Of a stretch of 64,000 nt of DNA, positions 12,584 to 24,500 are shown one piece after another. Where the stretch lies: contig JAGGNK010013558.1 of assembly GCA_017590115.1 (NCBI GenBank), positions 14,616,126 through 14,680,125 of the forward strand, written 5' to 3'. The notes under the pieces are model-generated. The model saw nothing but the letters and a program-made list of their open reading frames with translations, had not been told where the DNA came from and made no database searches. Numbering within the stretch: position 1 is the stretch's first letter; the number at the start of each line of letters is the position of its first letter. This DNA comes from Montifringilla adamsi. Lineage: Eukaryota > Chordata > Aves > Passeriformes > Passeridae. The translations under genes and the position numbers were made by a program.

Positions 12584-14949
12584 GTAAGGGCTGCTTTTTT
12601 GAGGTTGAAAATATTAGTATTTAGACAAGTGGCTCTGCCATAGTGCCATGATAGCAACCAGTTAAAATCTTTTGGCATTTTAACTGGAGCCTGGAGCCAT
12701 GTGGTGAAGTAAGACATGGGTTCATATAGTGGACCTGGTAATACTAAACTTCTGTGTACTTCTTTTTATCTGTATTCCCTCCAAGAACACTTGGCTTGGG
12801 TGAAGAAAGTGGTATTAAGAAATTCCCAGTACCTGTTGATACTGTGTGATATAAAATTAACTCCAGAAATGAAATGCAGGCCAAGAAGTGATGGGTTGAA
12901 ATGACCCATTGCCTTCCCTGTTCTGCACTGCCTCAGGTGAGGTCAAGTGCATCAATTTTCTGTCTAGAAGGTCAGTAGTGGGAGCTGTTGGGTTGCCAGG
13001 GAGGTGGATTTCAAGAGACTTTTGAAATGTGACTTCTTGACTGGTTCTAGTTACCACGAAGTCAAGTTTGTGAAAAGGCTGCAGTGGGGGAAAAAGTAGC
13101 TAAGTGAAAAGTGGCTAAATTTAAAACAAAAAAGTAAACTTTTTTCACTTGTGAGAGAACAAGGAGCTTTTGGTTCCTGATGCTTGTGTTGGGGGCTCAG
13201 TGGGCCAAAGGAAGAGATTTGCAAGGAGAACTTGGCAGGATTGTTCCCTGTTATGGGTTCTTGTTGCATAAATCCAAAGTCTGCACTGCATCCCAAGCAT
13301 TTATTTTCCCTGGCTATAGGGCTGGTGGACAGAGAGAGGTGCTGGGGGTGGAAAGGAAAGTACTCCACCCAGCCCTTAAGATGATCTGCTAGTTGCTTAT
13401 TTATAGTCTGTGGTTTGAGCTGGTGTTAAAGCCCTTGCTGACTTTGCAGTGGTAAATAATACTGAAGAGCTGGATTGTCAATACCTCATAAAGCTGGGGA
13501 TGGTTCAGTAATACACAATGGGAAGTGAGGTGAGACTGGCTTTAGATGTAATTCAAACATTCAAACTTTCTTAAAGGGTGCTTTTTTTTTTTTTTTTTTT
13601 TTTTTTTCCTCCCTGAACCTCCTTTGTTATTTGGTATGGCAGAATGGATTGAAATAGAGACATCAAATATCTCACTCATTCTTTATTCCCAGCTGAAAAG
13701 GCTTCTTAAGGAGAAGTGGGCTCCCATTTTAACTGGACTCAGTTGTTTCCCACAGATTTGGTTAAACACTCAAAGATTCCAACCCAAAGTGAGTTTTGAA
13801 GAGGTGCTGAAGCAGAAGTCTGTTCCTGAAAGCAGTTTGGCCAGGTGGCTGCAGAAACTCTGTTGATAACATTCAGGTTCCTCAGTAGTGGGCTGCTTCT
13901 GCTGGCCTTGGAGTCAATGACCTCACCTGTTCCCATTCCCAGCACAGCAATCCCAGAATATCCACATCACCCCTGCCTGGAAGAAGCATTTTTAAAGAAT
14001 ATTCTAGGTCTTATTCAATTCTTCCACTACTAGTGATTAATTGCAGTTCTTTCAGGAAGCAGGAATTGGGGCTTTTTGCTCACTTCTGGTTTTGTTCTTG
14101 AGATCTCTGAAAACCTCAGCCAATGTGTTGATTTTGTTTCTGCTCTTTGTTTCTTAATGCCTTGAATACTGCCTGTTTTGTTAAATTCTGGCTGTGGTTG
14201 GACTTGGAAGTATTAAAACATCATTTAACAGAACTACCTGAGAAGTCTGAAACAGCTGGGGAGTGAACTTCCTCTTAGGAGATTTAAAACCTTTTCCTGG
14301 AGCTGCAGGAAATTTTTCAACATGGTAGAAAGTTCCTTTTGCTTTCCTCTGTATTAGCCTGGAGTTTATTCACCTCCTAGTGTGTTTTTTTTTTTTCTTC
14401 TGTGTTATGTTTTCTTCACACCTGCAAAACCAATCAAAATTCACCACCACAAATTTTCTAAACTTGCTTGTTTTCCTAGTTTCTTCAGAGGAACTTGAGA
14501 TATTAACAGTATTAAGGTCCCACGCCAAAAGCCTGATGTGTGCAAATGTGGGTGTGCAGTTTGGAAGTGATCTGTGGAGCTGTTGGCTGCAGGCAACTGT
14601 TAGAGTTTTAGAACCATTGTTAGCCACTTGTAAGAACACAGGACCAATTCTGAGAGGGGTTCCCCCTCTCTTTACACTTGTGCAGCTCAGCAGCTCACAC
14701 AAAATTAATTGTACACGTGGCAGCTGCAGCTGAGCAGCCAGTAGCCCCTGTGACCAGAGGGACTGGGTAATTGGCTAAAAAGGAAATGATATTTAATGTT
14801 CTTTGCCCTGAAGTTACTTCTGGGTTTCCCAGGGACCTGCTGCAGTTTGTTTTTGTTGACATCCAGAGGTACCCATTGGCCCAGCCCTTCTTTACTGTCC
14901 TCTTTGGGGTGCCATACCTTGATACTACCACAACAAAATGCTGAATTAA
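12584..14949. other. Non-coding DNA, no gene seen
   Basis: AT-rich unique sequence with a 26-T run at 13582-13607. The frames at 13624-13866 (plus) and 14370-14702 (minus) are unremarkable; the second is partly created by a T-rich tract near 14385. No exon with credible splice sites was recognised. Confidence 0.65.
13582..13607. repeat. Poly(T) tract, 26 bases
   Basis: An uninterrupted run of T, equivalent to poly(A) on the minus strand. I see no attached retroposed sequence that would make it the tail of a processed copy. Confidence 0.9.
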
Positions 14950-15560
14950 ACATATTGCATAAGGAAATACTGTGCAGGGGCTTCAAGCCATGCAGCAGGT
15001 GGATTGTATTGCTCAGCACCTGGTGTCCAAAGAGCTCGTGGCAGCTGCAGGCAGGAGCTGGGTTCCTTGGACCTCTCTGAAATGTGTGGTGTCATCCTGA
15101 CTTTACAAGCAGCTGGAGGCACAGGAAGACGTACCTGAGGTGCCATGCAACAGATCCTTGTGCTCTTTTCCTTCCCTCCTTTCTCTGGGCACCCTCAGCT
15201 CAGCGGGACCTTTCAGCACCCAGCAGCCACCCTGGGAGGCTGCAGCAGGGATGAATTGTGTGCACAGCTCAGCCTGACAAGAGCCCCAGAAGGATGCTCT
15301 GCTCGCTCATTAGCAGCAGACACCCGTGGCGATGCCTGGCTCCCGTTCAGGAGGCAGCCAGCCATCCCCACTCAGCAGCTCTGCAAGCACAGCCAGCCCT
15401 GCAGATGCCTTCCAGCAGCATCCAAGGTGCCACAGAGGGGCTTCCAGTCCAAAAGCCCTTTGCTGTTCTCTCTCGGAGCAGATCTGGTTGCCTCCATTGT
15501 CAGTCCTGCATAAATAGATTAGGAACTGCCCTTTCAGCTGGAGGGAACAAGGCAGACAGT
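14950..15560. other. GC-richer non-coding patch
   Basis: This segment is noticeably richer in G and C and in CAGC motifs than its flanks. It is covered by overlapping open frames in several phases (for example 15145-15513 and 15258-15575 on the plus strand). Overlapping openness in multiple frames is expected from low TA content and does not indicate a gene. There is no CpG-island-like density of CpG. Confidence 0.6.
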
Positions 15561-18220
15561 TCAGGAGGAATGTGATCTGAGTGGGCTAGAAAAGCTCAGG
15601 CCTGAAGCATCACTGTAAATATCAGAATTCCCTACTGGTCAAATGACAGGCCTGGGTAGCACTTCACTGCTAGGTCTGTTTAATCTTTTTCTTGTGCCAT
15701 TGGAAAATAGAGAACTGTGAATTTCCTGCTCAATGCTTCATTTCTGTGCAGATGGAATCACAAAAATGTCTTTTAGGACCTAATAACGTCCATCATTGTT
15801 TTTAGATTTGGTATGTTTGCAGGTGTAACAAGCCTGGGGGGGAAAGATGATGTTTTTACCATCTGTGCTACTCCAGTGTTTCTGCAGACAGTGAAATTAA
15901 TTATTATTCTTTATTACACTTAGTGACAAATGTTCTGCTTTAGTGAGGAATGGAGGAGGAGTTAACATTGGTGGCTTGCTCATTACTTGGAGCTGAATGG
16001 ACCTGTTCATGTCCTTGTCAGAGATCACCTCTGCTGGTCTCTGACCCTTCAGTGTAGGCATCCATTTCTTCCCATGAAGGAGGTGGTGGAGAGATTGCGC
16101 CCCAGTATTTTTGGGCATCATCACAGCATTTTCCAGGTCCACACTGAGAACTTGAGGTATAGACTGGGGTGTAAGGGTGAGAAGGCCTAAGGCAATGCAC
16201 ACTGTTCTTTTCCTGGCTGAAGGAAGCTGCCACAGCTGCTCTTGCAGGATTTTGGCCACTTCTCTCCCACCCTGGGCTGGCCAACATGAGATCGTCCCAA
16301 AAAGTGCACCCTGATCCCTTGGGAGGTATGGGGAAAGGGAGTGAATCCATTGGGAAATGAGAAGCACACCAGTGATGTCAGGGATTTCTGCTTCTCCATC
16401 TTCCATTCTTACCCTATTTTTGTTTTGTATGCTGTTTATGTATATTTTTGTACGCCATTTCTGTTACCCTCCTAAACGGACCTTTTTCACAGGAATCTCC
16501 TAACACCATATGTGCTGGTGATGAGCTCTTTCCTCACTACCCATTTGCATTAAAGACTGTTAAGGTAATTACACTTGCTCTGGGAGACAAATCATTTCAA
16601 GAATCCATCCTGCAGCTGCAGAGAAGTGAAATTCTGTTGTGCCAGCGATGCCAAAGTATCTGCTGACATTTGTGTCCAACACAGCAGGGGAAATAAATTT
16701 TGACCTTAGACTGTGTGGATCAAAGTGAACATTGAGGGCTCTGATCTTTTTGCCCCACCTTGTCTCCTGGCCCATGGATTTTGTCAGGAATTCCAGCTTG
16801 CTCTGGTGGCTTTGCCTGAGGCTTGGGATATGAAAGCTTTCTCTCTCTGCACGGCTCCAGTAGAAACAGGAGTTTATTAATTTCCACACCTCACTGGAAA
16901 ATAACAGAGATGAGGCATCTTGAGGAGTTTACATTTAAATGTTTGGCTGGTTTTAGTCTGGCTGGGAGACTGAGAGCTAAAATCACAAGTGGAAATAATG
17001 CAGGTTAGGGGAATTTTGAGACTTGGAAAACTGCTCTTTTTGACTGTTTGGTAACCCTCCCCCACAGAGATACATAATGAAAATACCTATAGCATCTCTG
17101 CTCAAGGATCTGTAGACAGTAGAAAAGAGACAGATAAGCATTTACATTAGCCTAAAATATGTGGGTTTATTATGCTATGAGACTATAACCAATAATCTAA
17201 ATATTTATCACAGCATTTGGAACTGTTTGTAGGTCCATCTTTATCTTAGTGATTTTCCCTTGTGTTATATTTATGGCACAACTCAAGAGTTAAATACAGT
17301 CAGTTCACCAAAGTAGTGCCAATGGGAAGGGATGCTCCTAAATTTATGTCCCTCGTTGCATCAACAGACCGTGTTTCAGATAAGACTGTTTGATTACAAT
17401 TGGTGTCTTTTTTTGCATTTTGCTTGGATTGCAAATTCTGTGCATTGGGAGAAATCAATTTTTTTCCCCTGTATCTGTGTTACAGCATGTAAATTTCTGG
17501 GGTGAGCAGGGCTGCTTGGCTTTCTTGTGATACAGGGAAGAAGCATTGAGAATTCAACTAAGTTTTCTGTCCCTGGGAATTTGAAGATGGTTCAATTACA
17601 GGTCAAAAGCAATTCTGTGCAAACTTCTAATTTGAAAAATGTTACAAGAAGGAAATATACATCATTAACTCATTTCTGTTACAGGGATAACTATTTTTCC
17701 TCTTCATCTTTCTTTCAGCGGTAGTTTGGGGAGCCTGTCCATATAATTAATGATATCTGATTTATGTTAATCACTTATGATGTCTTTCTTACTATGAAAA
17801 ATGACTGTATTAAGCACACATGTACCTACCTTTCATATAAAACCTCCAAAACACGCTCGCTAGAGTAAGACAAAAGAGTGCTGCACTTTAATGCCTGTGC
17901 TTGACAAACAGCAGATATGCTCAGGAAGGAGCTGGAAATTGAAAAGTCAGTTCCTCCAGCCCCTGGGGATGAGAGGATGGGAAGAATGGAATATAGCAGG
18001 GGCAAGACAAAGAGAGGTTACAAAGAAGGCTAAAAGGGCATTTCTCCTGTCCTTGCCTGTTAATGGACACTCTGGCCATTGGCCTCAGTGGGATGTCCAA
18101 GGACTGCATTAAATGGATCTTCTCATTGTTTGTAACAATGTGGTTTGTTGGGTAGGTTTGGAGCAGGCCAGGAAGGAGGTAAGAATTTAATGATTCTGAG
18201 CTCTTTCATTGCCTGTGCTG
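15561..18220. other. Non-coding DNA, no gene seen
   Basis: Unique AT-rich sequence. The longest frame is 15897-16406 on the minus strand (169 codons), overlapped by three other open frames. A second minus frame at 16569-16889 has pleasant composition but no acceptor and donor pair that would make it an exon. Both are treated as chance. Confidence 0.65.
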
Positions 18221-18360
18221 AATATTTCCCGGAGGCTGCCAGCCCAGAATGTTTCAGTGGAGCTAAATACATTTCAATTACTGCTATTTTTAATTAAAAA
18301 TAGATGTCACAACTCATTTGACACTTTGCTCTGACTTGTGCCTTGTTTAATTTACACTTA
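18221..18360. promoter_or_regulatory. Candidate regulatory element with paired MEF2-type sites
   Basis: About 140 bases of TAAT-rich unique sequence. It centres on the perfect 20-base palindrome CTATTTTTAATTAAAAATAG at 18284-18303. Each half fits the MEF2 consensus YTA(A/T)4TAR: CTATTTTTAA reading right, and its mirror TTAAAAATAG. The centre contains TTAATTAA. MADS-box MEF2 proteins bind this class of site as dimers. Activity here is inference. Confidence 0.35.
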
Positions 18361-18458
18361 TTTAGAAGAGTGCTTAAGACAGGCTACTGAGATGGGGAGT
18401 CTTTGCAAATTGAAGTATGAATCTAATTTCAAATGACATTTTGGCAGCCCCAGTAAGC

Positions 18459-18475
18459 TTTTTTTTTTTTTTTTT
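18459..18475. repeat. Poly(T) tract, 17 bases
   Basis: Uninterrupted T run following CAGTAAGC. It is a simple mononucleotide repeat. Confidence 0.9.
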
Positions 18476-18894
18476 GAGTTCTGCTTCATCTTCCATCCAC
18501 ATAGAAGAGCTCCCAACACAAAGCAGAGACAATGTCATGCCATGGATTGAAACCATGGGATGGGTGCAGGGAGCTCTATTCACCCCCCTGTGCTGGCAGG
18601 TGTTACCTGTGTATGTGAGGACAACTTGTCATTCCTACGTGGTCTGCAGCTTCTTGGGGTGGTTGAGGTGAGATAATGTGAAATAAAGAGAAGAGGAGAA
18701 ACCTGCTTGAACCTGAGCTCTTGTTCAATAGCTCTGTCTTATCAGCTGGACTCTTCTTGAGTGAAGGCTTTGCCAAGCTTTGCCTTCTTGGTGTACCTTA
18801 AAATTCTGTCCTATTTAACATGGGGAGGCTTCTTATTAAGAATCTCAGCTAAAATGTAGCATCTGGGTGTTGGTGTGTGGTGTTTTGTGTTTTT

Positions 18895-18895
<1 letters not shown>

Positions 18896-18949
<54 letters not shown>
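18896..18949. repeat. Poly(T) tract, 54 bases
   Basis: Fifty-four consecutive T, preceded by a degenerate GT-rich stretch (GGTGTGTGGTGTTTTGTG). It is the longest homopolymer in the window. True length is likely variable between individuals and difficult to sequence, so the exact count should not be trusted. Confidence 0.9.
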
Positions 18950-18950
<1 letters not shown>

Positions 18951-20149
18951 TGGGATTCATATTTCTCACTCAGTTTTCCAGATTGGGCTATGAAGGGGTG
19001 AATTGCTTTACAGAAGGCAATGCAGTGAGTGGCTGTGCCAGGAGGAATATCTTGCATTCCTGTCAATGTCCTTTATGACAATGACATTGTGCCACCACCG
19101 AGGCAGGTGTTCAGTGGCGCAAAGTGCCAGCAACTCCTTCAGGTTTAAAGAAGTAGGGTAGGAGAAAAAATGCCCTTTCAGATGTGGTTTCTCTTCTATT
19201 AGAAGGAAAAAAAAGAGGTTTATTTGTTCATTATTTCTTCATTGGAAGTAAATGCTTCTTGCAACACAGAAAATAAAATTAAGGAAGAGATGGTTGGTTG
19301 GATCAGTCTTTGGCTGATGTGGCTGTGAGCTGCCAGCAGTGGGCTCATTCATCTCCCTCACTGTCCCTTCCTCCCACCTTGGTGTCCCCTGCTCCCCAGG
19401 CTGTGACACATCACAGCCACATCTTCAGCCAGGTCTGGTCCTCTGGAAACTTCTTCCAGACCAGTGGGTAGACTTTCCAGTGGTCAGTCTTCTTGTATTT
19501 TTGCAGCCTGTATGGAGTGGTGGGGAATTTGGCTGACTGACCAAAGCCTACAGAATGTATCTCAAAACTTTCAGCTATAATCGTGCACCTCCCTCTTGGC
19601 AGGACTTTTTATAAGACTTTTGCATTCTCCCAGCCTTGTTCCTCCTGAAAACCTCCTTCCCCCACTAACACCTTAGGCTGGCTGGGATCCTGGAGTTTCT
19701 CCTTTCCAAATGAAGGCTCTGGCAGGAGGAGGGATTGTCCCCCAGAGTCAGCTTAGTGGTGGTTTCAGCCATTAGGAGAGCCCTAAATTAAGAAATTTTC
19801 TTGGTGTTAAGGCCAGGATTTCATAATTTTCTGCTTTTATTAGTTTGTTTGTACTTCCTTAGCCCCTGGATTATAGATTTTAAACCACAGACCTTGCTGC
19901 AATCCATCTCTGTTCTTTCTTAACTGTGCTGTTTGGCTCAGACTGATCCCACTAGACATTCAGCAGAATGTCTAAAAAGCTGCAAAAACTAGGGAAAAAA
20001 ATGCAGAGAGGAAAAAGAGGGAAGAAAACCTTCTTTTCTCCCTTTCACCTTCCAGAAATTTTGGCCAGCATTGCCCAGAAATGAGGACTTTCCAAGACAA
20101 ACGGGCTGCATTATCACACCAGACTCCCCTGGCAAGGAATGAATTTTGA

Positions 20150-20450
20150 CAGCCTAAAAACATATTTTTCTGCGGATGGGGAACAAATAGTTGCAAAGCA
20201 AACACTGAGCGTGTTTGCAGGTGCTGTGCTCCATTGTGTTTGCCAACCAGATGTTCTGTGCTGGGACGCTGCCCTGGCCTTTTCTGGGATGAAATGTCAC
20301 TCTGGATGAAATAGAGCAAAACCCTGCGCAGCCTCTTAGAATGAGCTGAGCTTTTAATTTGTCAGCTATTAATATGGCTGTGTCTTTGTATTGCACAGGG
20401 CACCCGGCAAAATAAACATGTAAAATTTGACCTTCAGAAAATTAACTACC
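20150..20450. promoter_or_regulatory. Candidate conserved non-coding element / enhancer
   Basis: Unique sequence with retained CpGs (CTGCGGATG, GAGCGTG, GGACGCTG, CTGCGCAG, CCCGGC) inside an AT-rich background. It also carries the developmental-type cores TTAATTTGTC and CTATTAATATGG and a MEIS-like CTGTCA/TGACAG flavour around 20140-20380. Frames are short and inconsistent. Enhancer function is inferred from texture only. Confidence 0.3.
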
Positions 20451-21474
20451 ACTGGACCATGGAAATCTGCCTTGCTACAGCAGGCTGTGGTGTACTTAGG
20501 TACTATGGCAGAGCTTTAAAATCCCCTGCCATATGTCACAGGACTGGAAAGGTTTCGGGGAGCTTTCTCTGCATCTAGTACCTCGACCTGCTGTAGCTGA
20601 GTGCTGCCACGTGCATCTCATGGTGCTCTAGGGAAAGGTGGCAGAATGTGGACTTCCAAAAAGCAAACATTAAGGATGTCTGTGAGTAACTCTAGGAGAG
20701 TTGTGTTTTCCCTATTGCTTGTGCAACAGGTTAGATCTGGGAGAAAATGTTAGGATCGTGGTGCTGGGTCTTGTAGCCAGAAATCCAAGAGGGAATTATT
20801 TGACAAACAGCAGGATTTGAGCAGCTAAGCTTTGCTAACACAGAGTTTTGCTGTAAAGGTGGGTCCTTCCTGTTCTGGAATGACTGAATGCCACTATTAA
20901 CTGCTGCTTTGGATTAGTAAATCCACTGGTGCTTCCACCCTTGCTTGAGTGATGTCCTACATGTGTTCCTTTCCTTTCCTAGCTCTGTTCTTACTGGAGA
21001 ACAGCAGCAAAATTTGTGATGGAAATGAAGGAGATCATATTAACCTTTACCAAAAGGGTTCTGAGGAAGGGATTGGGGCATTGACTCTCAAGCTGTCATT
21101 CCCTCTCAAGGCCACTGGAAGTTTTTCTCAGTTACTTGGTTCATCCAACAACATCTTGACTTACAGGTTTTCTCTGAATGAGCAGAAATTGGTTTTCACT
21201 GCAAGGAACCTTTTATGGTGTCAACTTTTCCTGCACATCAAAGGATCAACTTTCTTCTCCCCATTGCCCAAAATGAGGCCCTTTTTTTTTGGTTGCATCT
21301 ATCGCAAGGGCCATATGAGTGGCTTCTTTGTTTTCCCTGGTTTCTTTTTTGACCTTATTTCACACACATAAAACACTCCCCTTGTGCTTGAGGCAGCACT
21401 GCTAATTGACAGGGATTTGGAGGAGGCATATCCATGTCAGCTACTGTCTGCTCTGGGATCTCTGGAGAGTATTA
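20451..21474. other. Non-coding DNA, no gene seen
   Basis: Unique sequence. The 140-codon plus-strand frame at 20949-21371 is phenylalanine and serine-rich and starts and stops without splice context. No homology is recognised. Confidence 0.65.
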
Positions 21475-21580
21475 ATCATGGAATCACAAAATTGTTTAGG
21501 TTGGAAAAGACCTTTGAGACCATACAGTCCAACTGTTAACCCAGCACTGCCAAGTCCACCACTAAACTATGTCCCTAAGC
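21475..21580 (-). mobile_element. CR1 LINE 3'-end fragment
   Basis: On the plus strand this reads as the reverse complement of a CR1 3' end. It starts with an AATCATGGAATCACAAAATTG-like terminal repeat, then GGTTGGAAAAGACC, then TCCAACTGTTAACCCAGCAC and CCACTAAACTATGTCCCTAAGC. These blocks are the familiar avian CR1 3' region. Only about 100 bases remain, as is usual for 5'-truncated copies, and several positions are mutated. It cannot move by itself. Confidence 0.85.
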
Positions 21581-24500
21581 ATGAAGGAACTCTTTTATGC
21601 TGGCAACTCCTCTCAAAGTTTTTCTTTGTTAAAATACCACAGGCCACATTGTCATGTACACAAAAGCCACATTTCACCTCTCTAGCAATGCATGGCATCC
21701 TAGGGTAGATAGAAATAAAAATGGCCTTCAGAGTTCACTTTGTGCTCCCACTGAATAATGTAAACCAGCCCAAAATGAGAAGTCAGGGCTGTGTGAGAGG
21801 GAGGATGCTCAGGTTGTTAATGAAGTGCTGTCCCCAAATACTTGAGCACTGTTGATTCCTTTCCAGTTAATAAACCATTTGTATGTGGCCTGATTTTAGC
21901 ATGGAACCAAATGCCTTTTTCACTCAAGCTGTGATGTATAATTATATAGCTGACATCAAACATGAGCAGATACCAAGACAAAGGAACAAATTTGGTCCTG
22001 TTCCTGTAATTCCATTTCTATGTTAACAATTTTTCTCCCCCTCTTTAAATTATATTTTTATTGAAAGCTTCAAAGGTCAGCTTAGACATTCAGAGAAAAT
22101 TTGTAACTCAGATTGTTTAGTATTCTCTCATATAGCACAGCCCTCCATTACCCTGTGTCAGCAAATTAAGGAAATGAAAGTTGTGGCCAAGGATTACAAT
22201 AGTGCTGGTGCTAACCTTTTACAGCACATGGCATACTATCAATTTTAGCCACGGGAGAAATGTGCTGTTCACATACAGCAAGTGGGTGTTGAAGTTTTTA
22301 ATCTAAAAATGAAATCTTGCCTCTAAGAGAGACAAGTAAAGCCCATAGATCTTCCTTGCTGCTGGATAAACCTCTTGAGCAGCTGAGATCTTTTCAGCCA
22401 CACGTTTTCCCTTTATCCATTTTTCCTTCCTTTCTTCCTCACCTGGAGACAGAGGGACATCTATTCTACTTGACTGGAAGGGCAATACTGTAGCACAGAG
22501 ATATGTGGGTGCCCATATATTCACAAGATGGAGGGCCAGGAGAGATGGATGGATAACCTACAGACTTTTTCTTAGCTGCAAAACCCTCCCTCACAAGGTC
22601 TAGCAACAAACATTCACCCAGCATCAATCTTTTGTGTAGTCCTAGGGAGGTTAATGGGATTGCTCAGCTGTTTAAGTACCTTGCTGAATGAAGGTGATAA
22701 TTAATCAGGCTGCAAATTATTCTGGAGAACCCAATTTTAATGTGAGATTTGCTTTACTCAACAGTTGCTATATAGTTGTTCAGGGCACAGTTGATTTAGC
22801 TGGGCCAAGAAAAAACTGATAGACCAGTTTCACTTAATTGCTATTCAGTGTTGGGTTTTGATTTCCCTGGGAGTGTTTCTTTTCCCTTTCAGACACAGAT
22901 TTTTGACCTGCTTTTCTTTGTCTTCACTCCAAATCACAGCAGCATATACCCTGTAGTCTTGGAAAGGCTTTAGTTTGGTCTCTAAACTTAAAAGGTTAAA
23001 GGCAATACATAGATGGTTCTAAACTGTTGTCAGAAATAAATTTCCCTGGAGTGCAGCATAATAGGGTCAGAGTTTATTGGGTAATGCTTAGTTAGATGGC
23101 CCAAAGATTAGGAGTTATTTTAGCTGGGGCATGAATAATTGAGCTGAAGGCAAACTAAAGTCAGAGATGCCTCTTATCAGGTTCTGTCACTGTGGGATAT
23201 GATCATTCAGGCTTTCATGTTCCCCAGAACTGGTGTTAAGTTCAAAGTGGTGTTGCCAGCTGAGCAGGTGGGGAGCAGCCAAGGAGCCCATTCATGCTGA
23301 AATGCCTCAGTGCCTGGGTAGTCTGTAAATGCTATTTTGGAGAGAGAGGTGGTCCCTCAGGCAGGATTTCACAGCTCCTGATTTCATCTTCTGCTTTTAT
23401 TTGGATTTAGGAGTGGTGGCTTGTGGCTTGTGTTGCCTGCACAGCATCAACCCAGCAGTGGGTGGGAGAATCAGCTTGTTGCTGGGCCAGGTGTAACACC
23501 CCTTCCCAGCCCCAGAGTGTTTTAAGGGTCATGTGGGCATGTCCTTTCCTGCCTCTCCTTTAAATGAGTCTTGCTGTGAGGATGGGCTGGTGGGAGCAGA
23601 GGTTGGCTTGGGAGGCTGTGATGGAATGGAAAAGATCCCCTGCAAGCAGAAGGTGGAACGGGGAGGTGAACCATGCTCTAAGACCCCCCCAAACTACCCA
23701 TTTTCTATGTTTTTATGCTGGAGTCTGTGAGCTGAAGAGGTGTCTATCCCCTGCTGCTTTCCACAGAGCCCCTCATGGGGCTGTTCCTGATTTTAACTCA
23801 CTTGAATAAAGATGATCCAGTTTGCTCAAACTCTTAATGAGCTCATTTTGACAGGAAAGACTCTGTAACAAAGGGGCTAATAATATCCCAGAGAAGGAGA
23901 ATTGGAATGCACTGAGGATCATAAACTTGTCATCTCACATAACTGCAGCCAAAGGAAGATGGAGACCCATAAGAAGGAGGGTGAGTTAGCCTTGAAAAAC
24001 AGGTCTACTTTTGGATTTAGCAATTGTAAAATCTGTAAATAGAAGGTGTGTTATTCTTTTGGTCAAAAATGCTGAAAGAAATGGAGTTAATGTATTTTAA
24101 CTATTTTATGATCTCTTCAGATATGCATAGAAAGACCTAATCCTATTACTTCACATGTAAGGGATAGTAACTCTTCACACAAACCGTTTTAAAAACTGTT
24201 GCATTCAGCAGAAAATGAATAGAATTTCCCCAGGGCTGATAAACTGGCAGGCATTAATTTGGGAGTCCATCAACCAGTACTGCACTCAGAGATCTGAAAT
24301 AACTGGAAAAGGAGCAGGCAGGGAACTGTACTGCTGCTAGAGACCATTTCAGAGGTGGATTAATGGGACAACAATTCAGAAATGGATCCCTGATGCCTGG
24401 ATGGCCAACCTGTTCCAAAGGTTCACCCCCAAATAACAATAGGGGTGTTGAAGGGTGCATCAGATGACATCAGTGTCGTGCACAGAACTCAGCACAGTCT

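Larger units (their letters stand above)
18361..20149. other. Non-coding DNA with long poly(T) runs
   Basis: No gene recognised. The segment holds a 17-T run at 18459-18475 and a 54-T run at 18896-18949. These create poly-phenylalanine and poly-lysine frames on the two strands, and those frames are artefacts. Confidence 0.7.

Noticed and set aside
15897..16406. 169-codon minus-strand open frame
   Set aside because: Three other overlapping frames are equally open. Length alone is not evidence in non-coding vertebrate DNA of this size.
16569..16889. Protein-like minus-strand frame of 106 codons
   Set aside because: Readable composition but no suitable acceptor and donor. Frames of this length occur by chance many times here.
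18845..19078. Poly-phenylalanine / poly-lysine frames
   Set aside because: Produced entirely by the 54-base T run.
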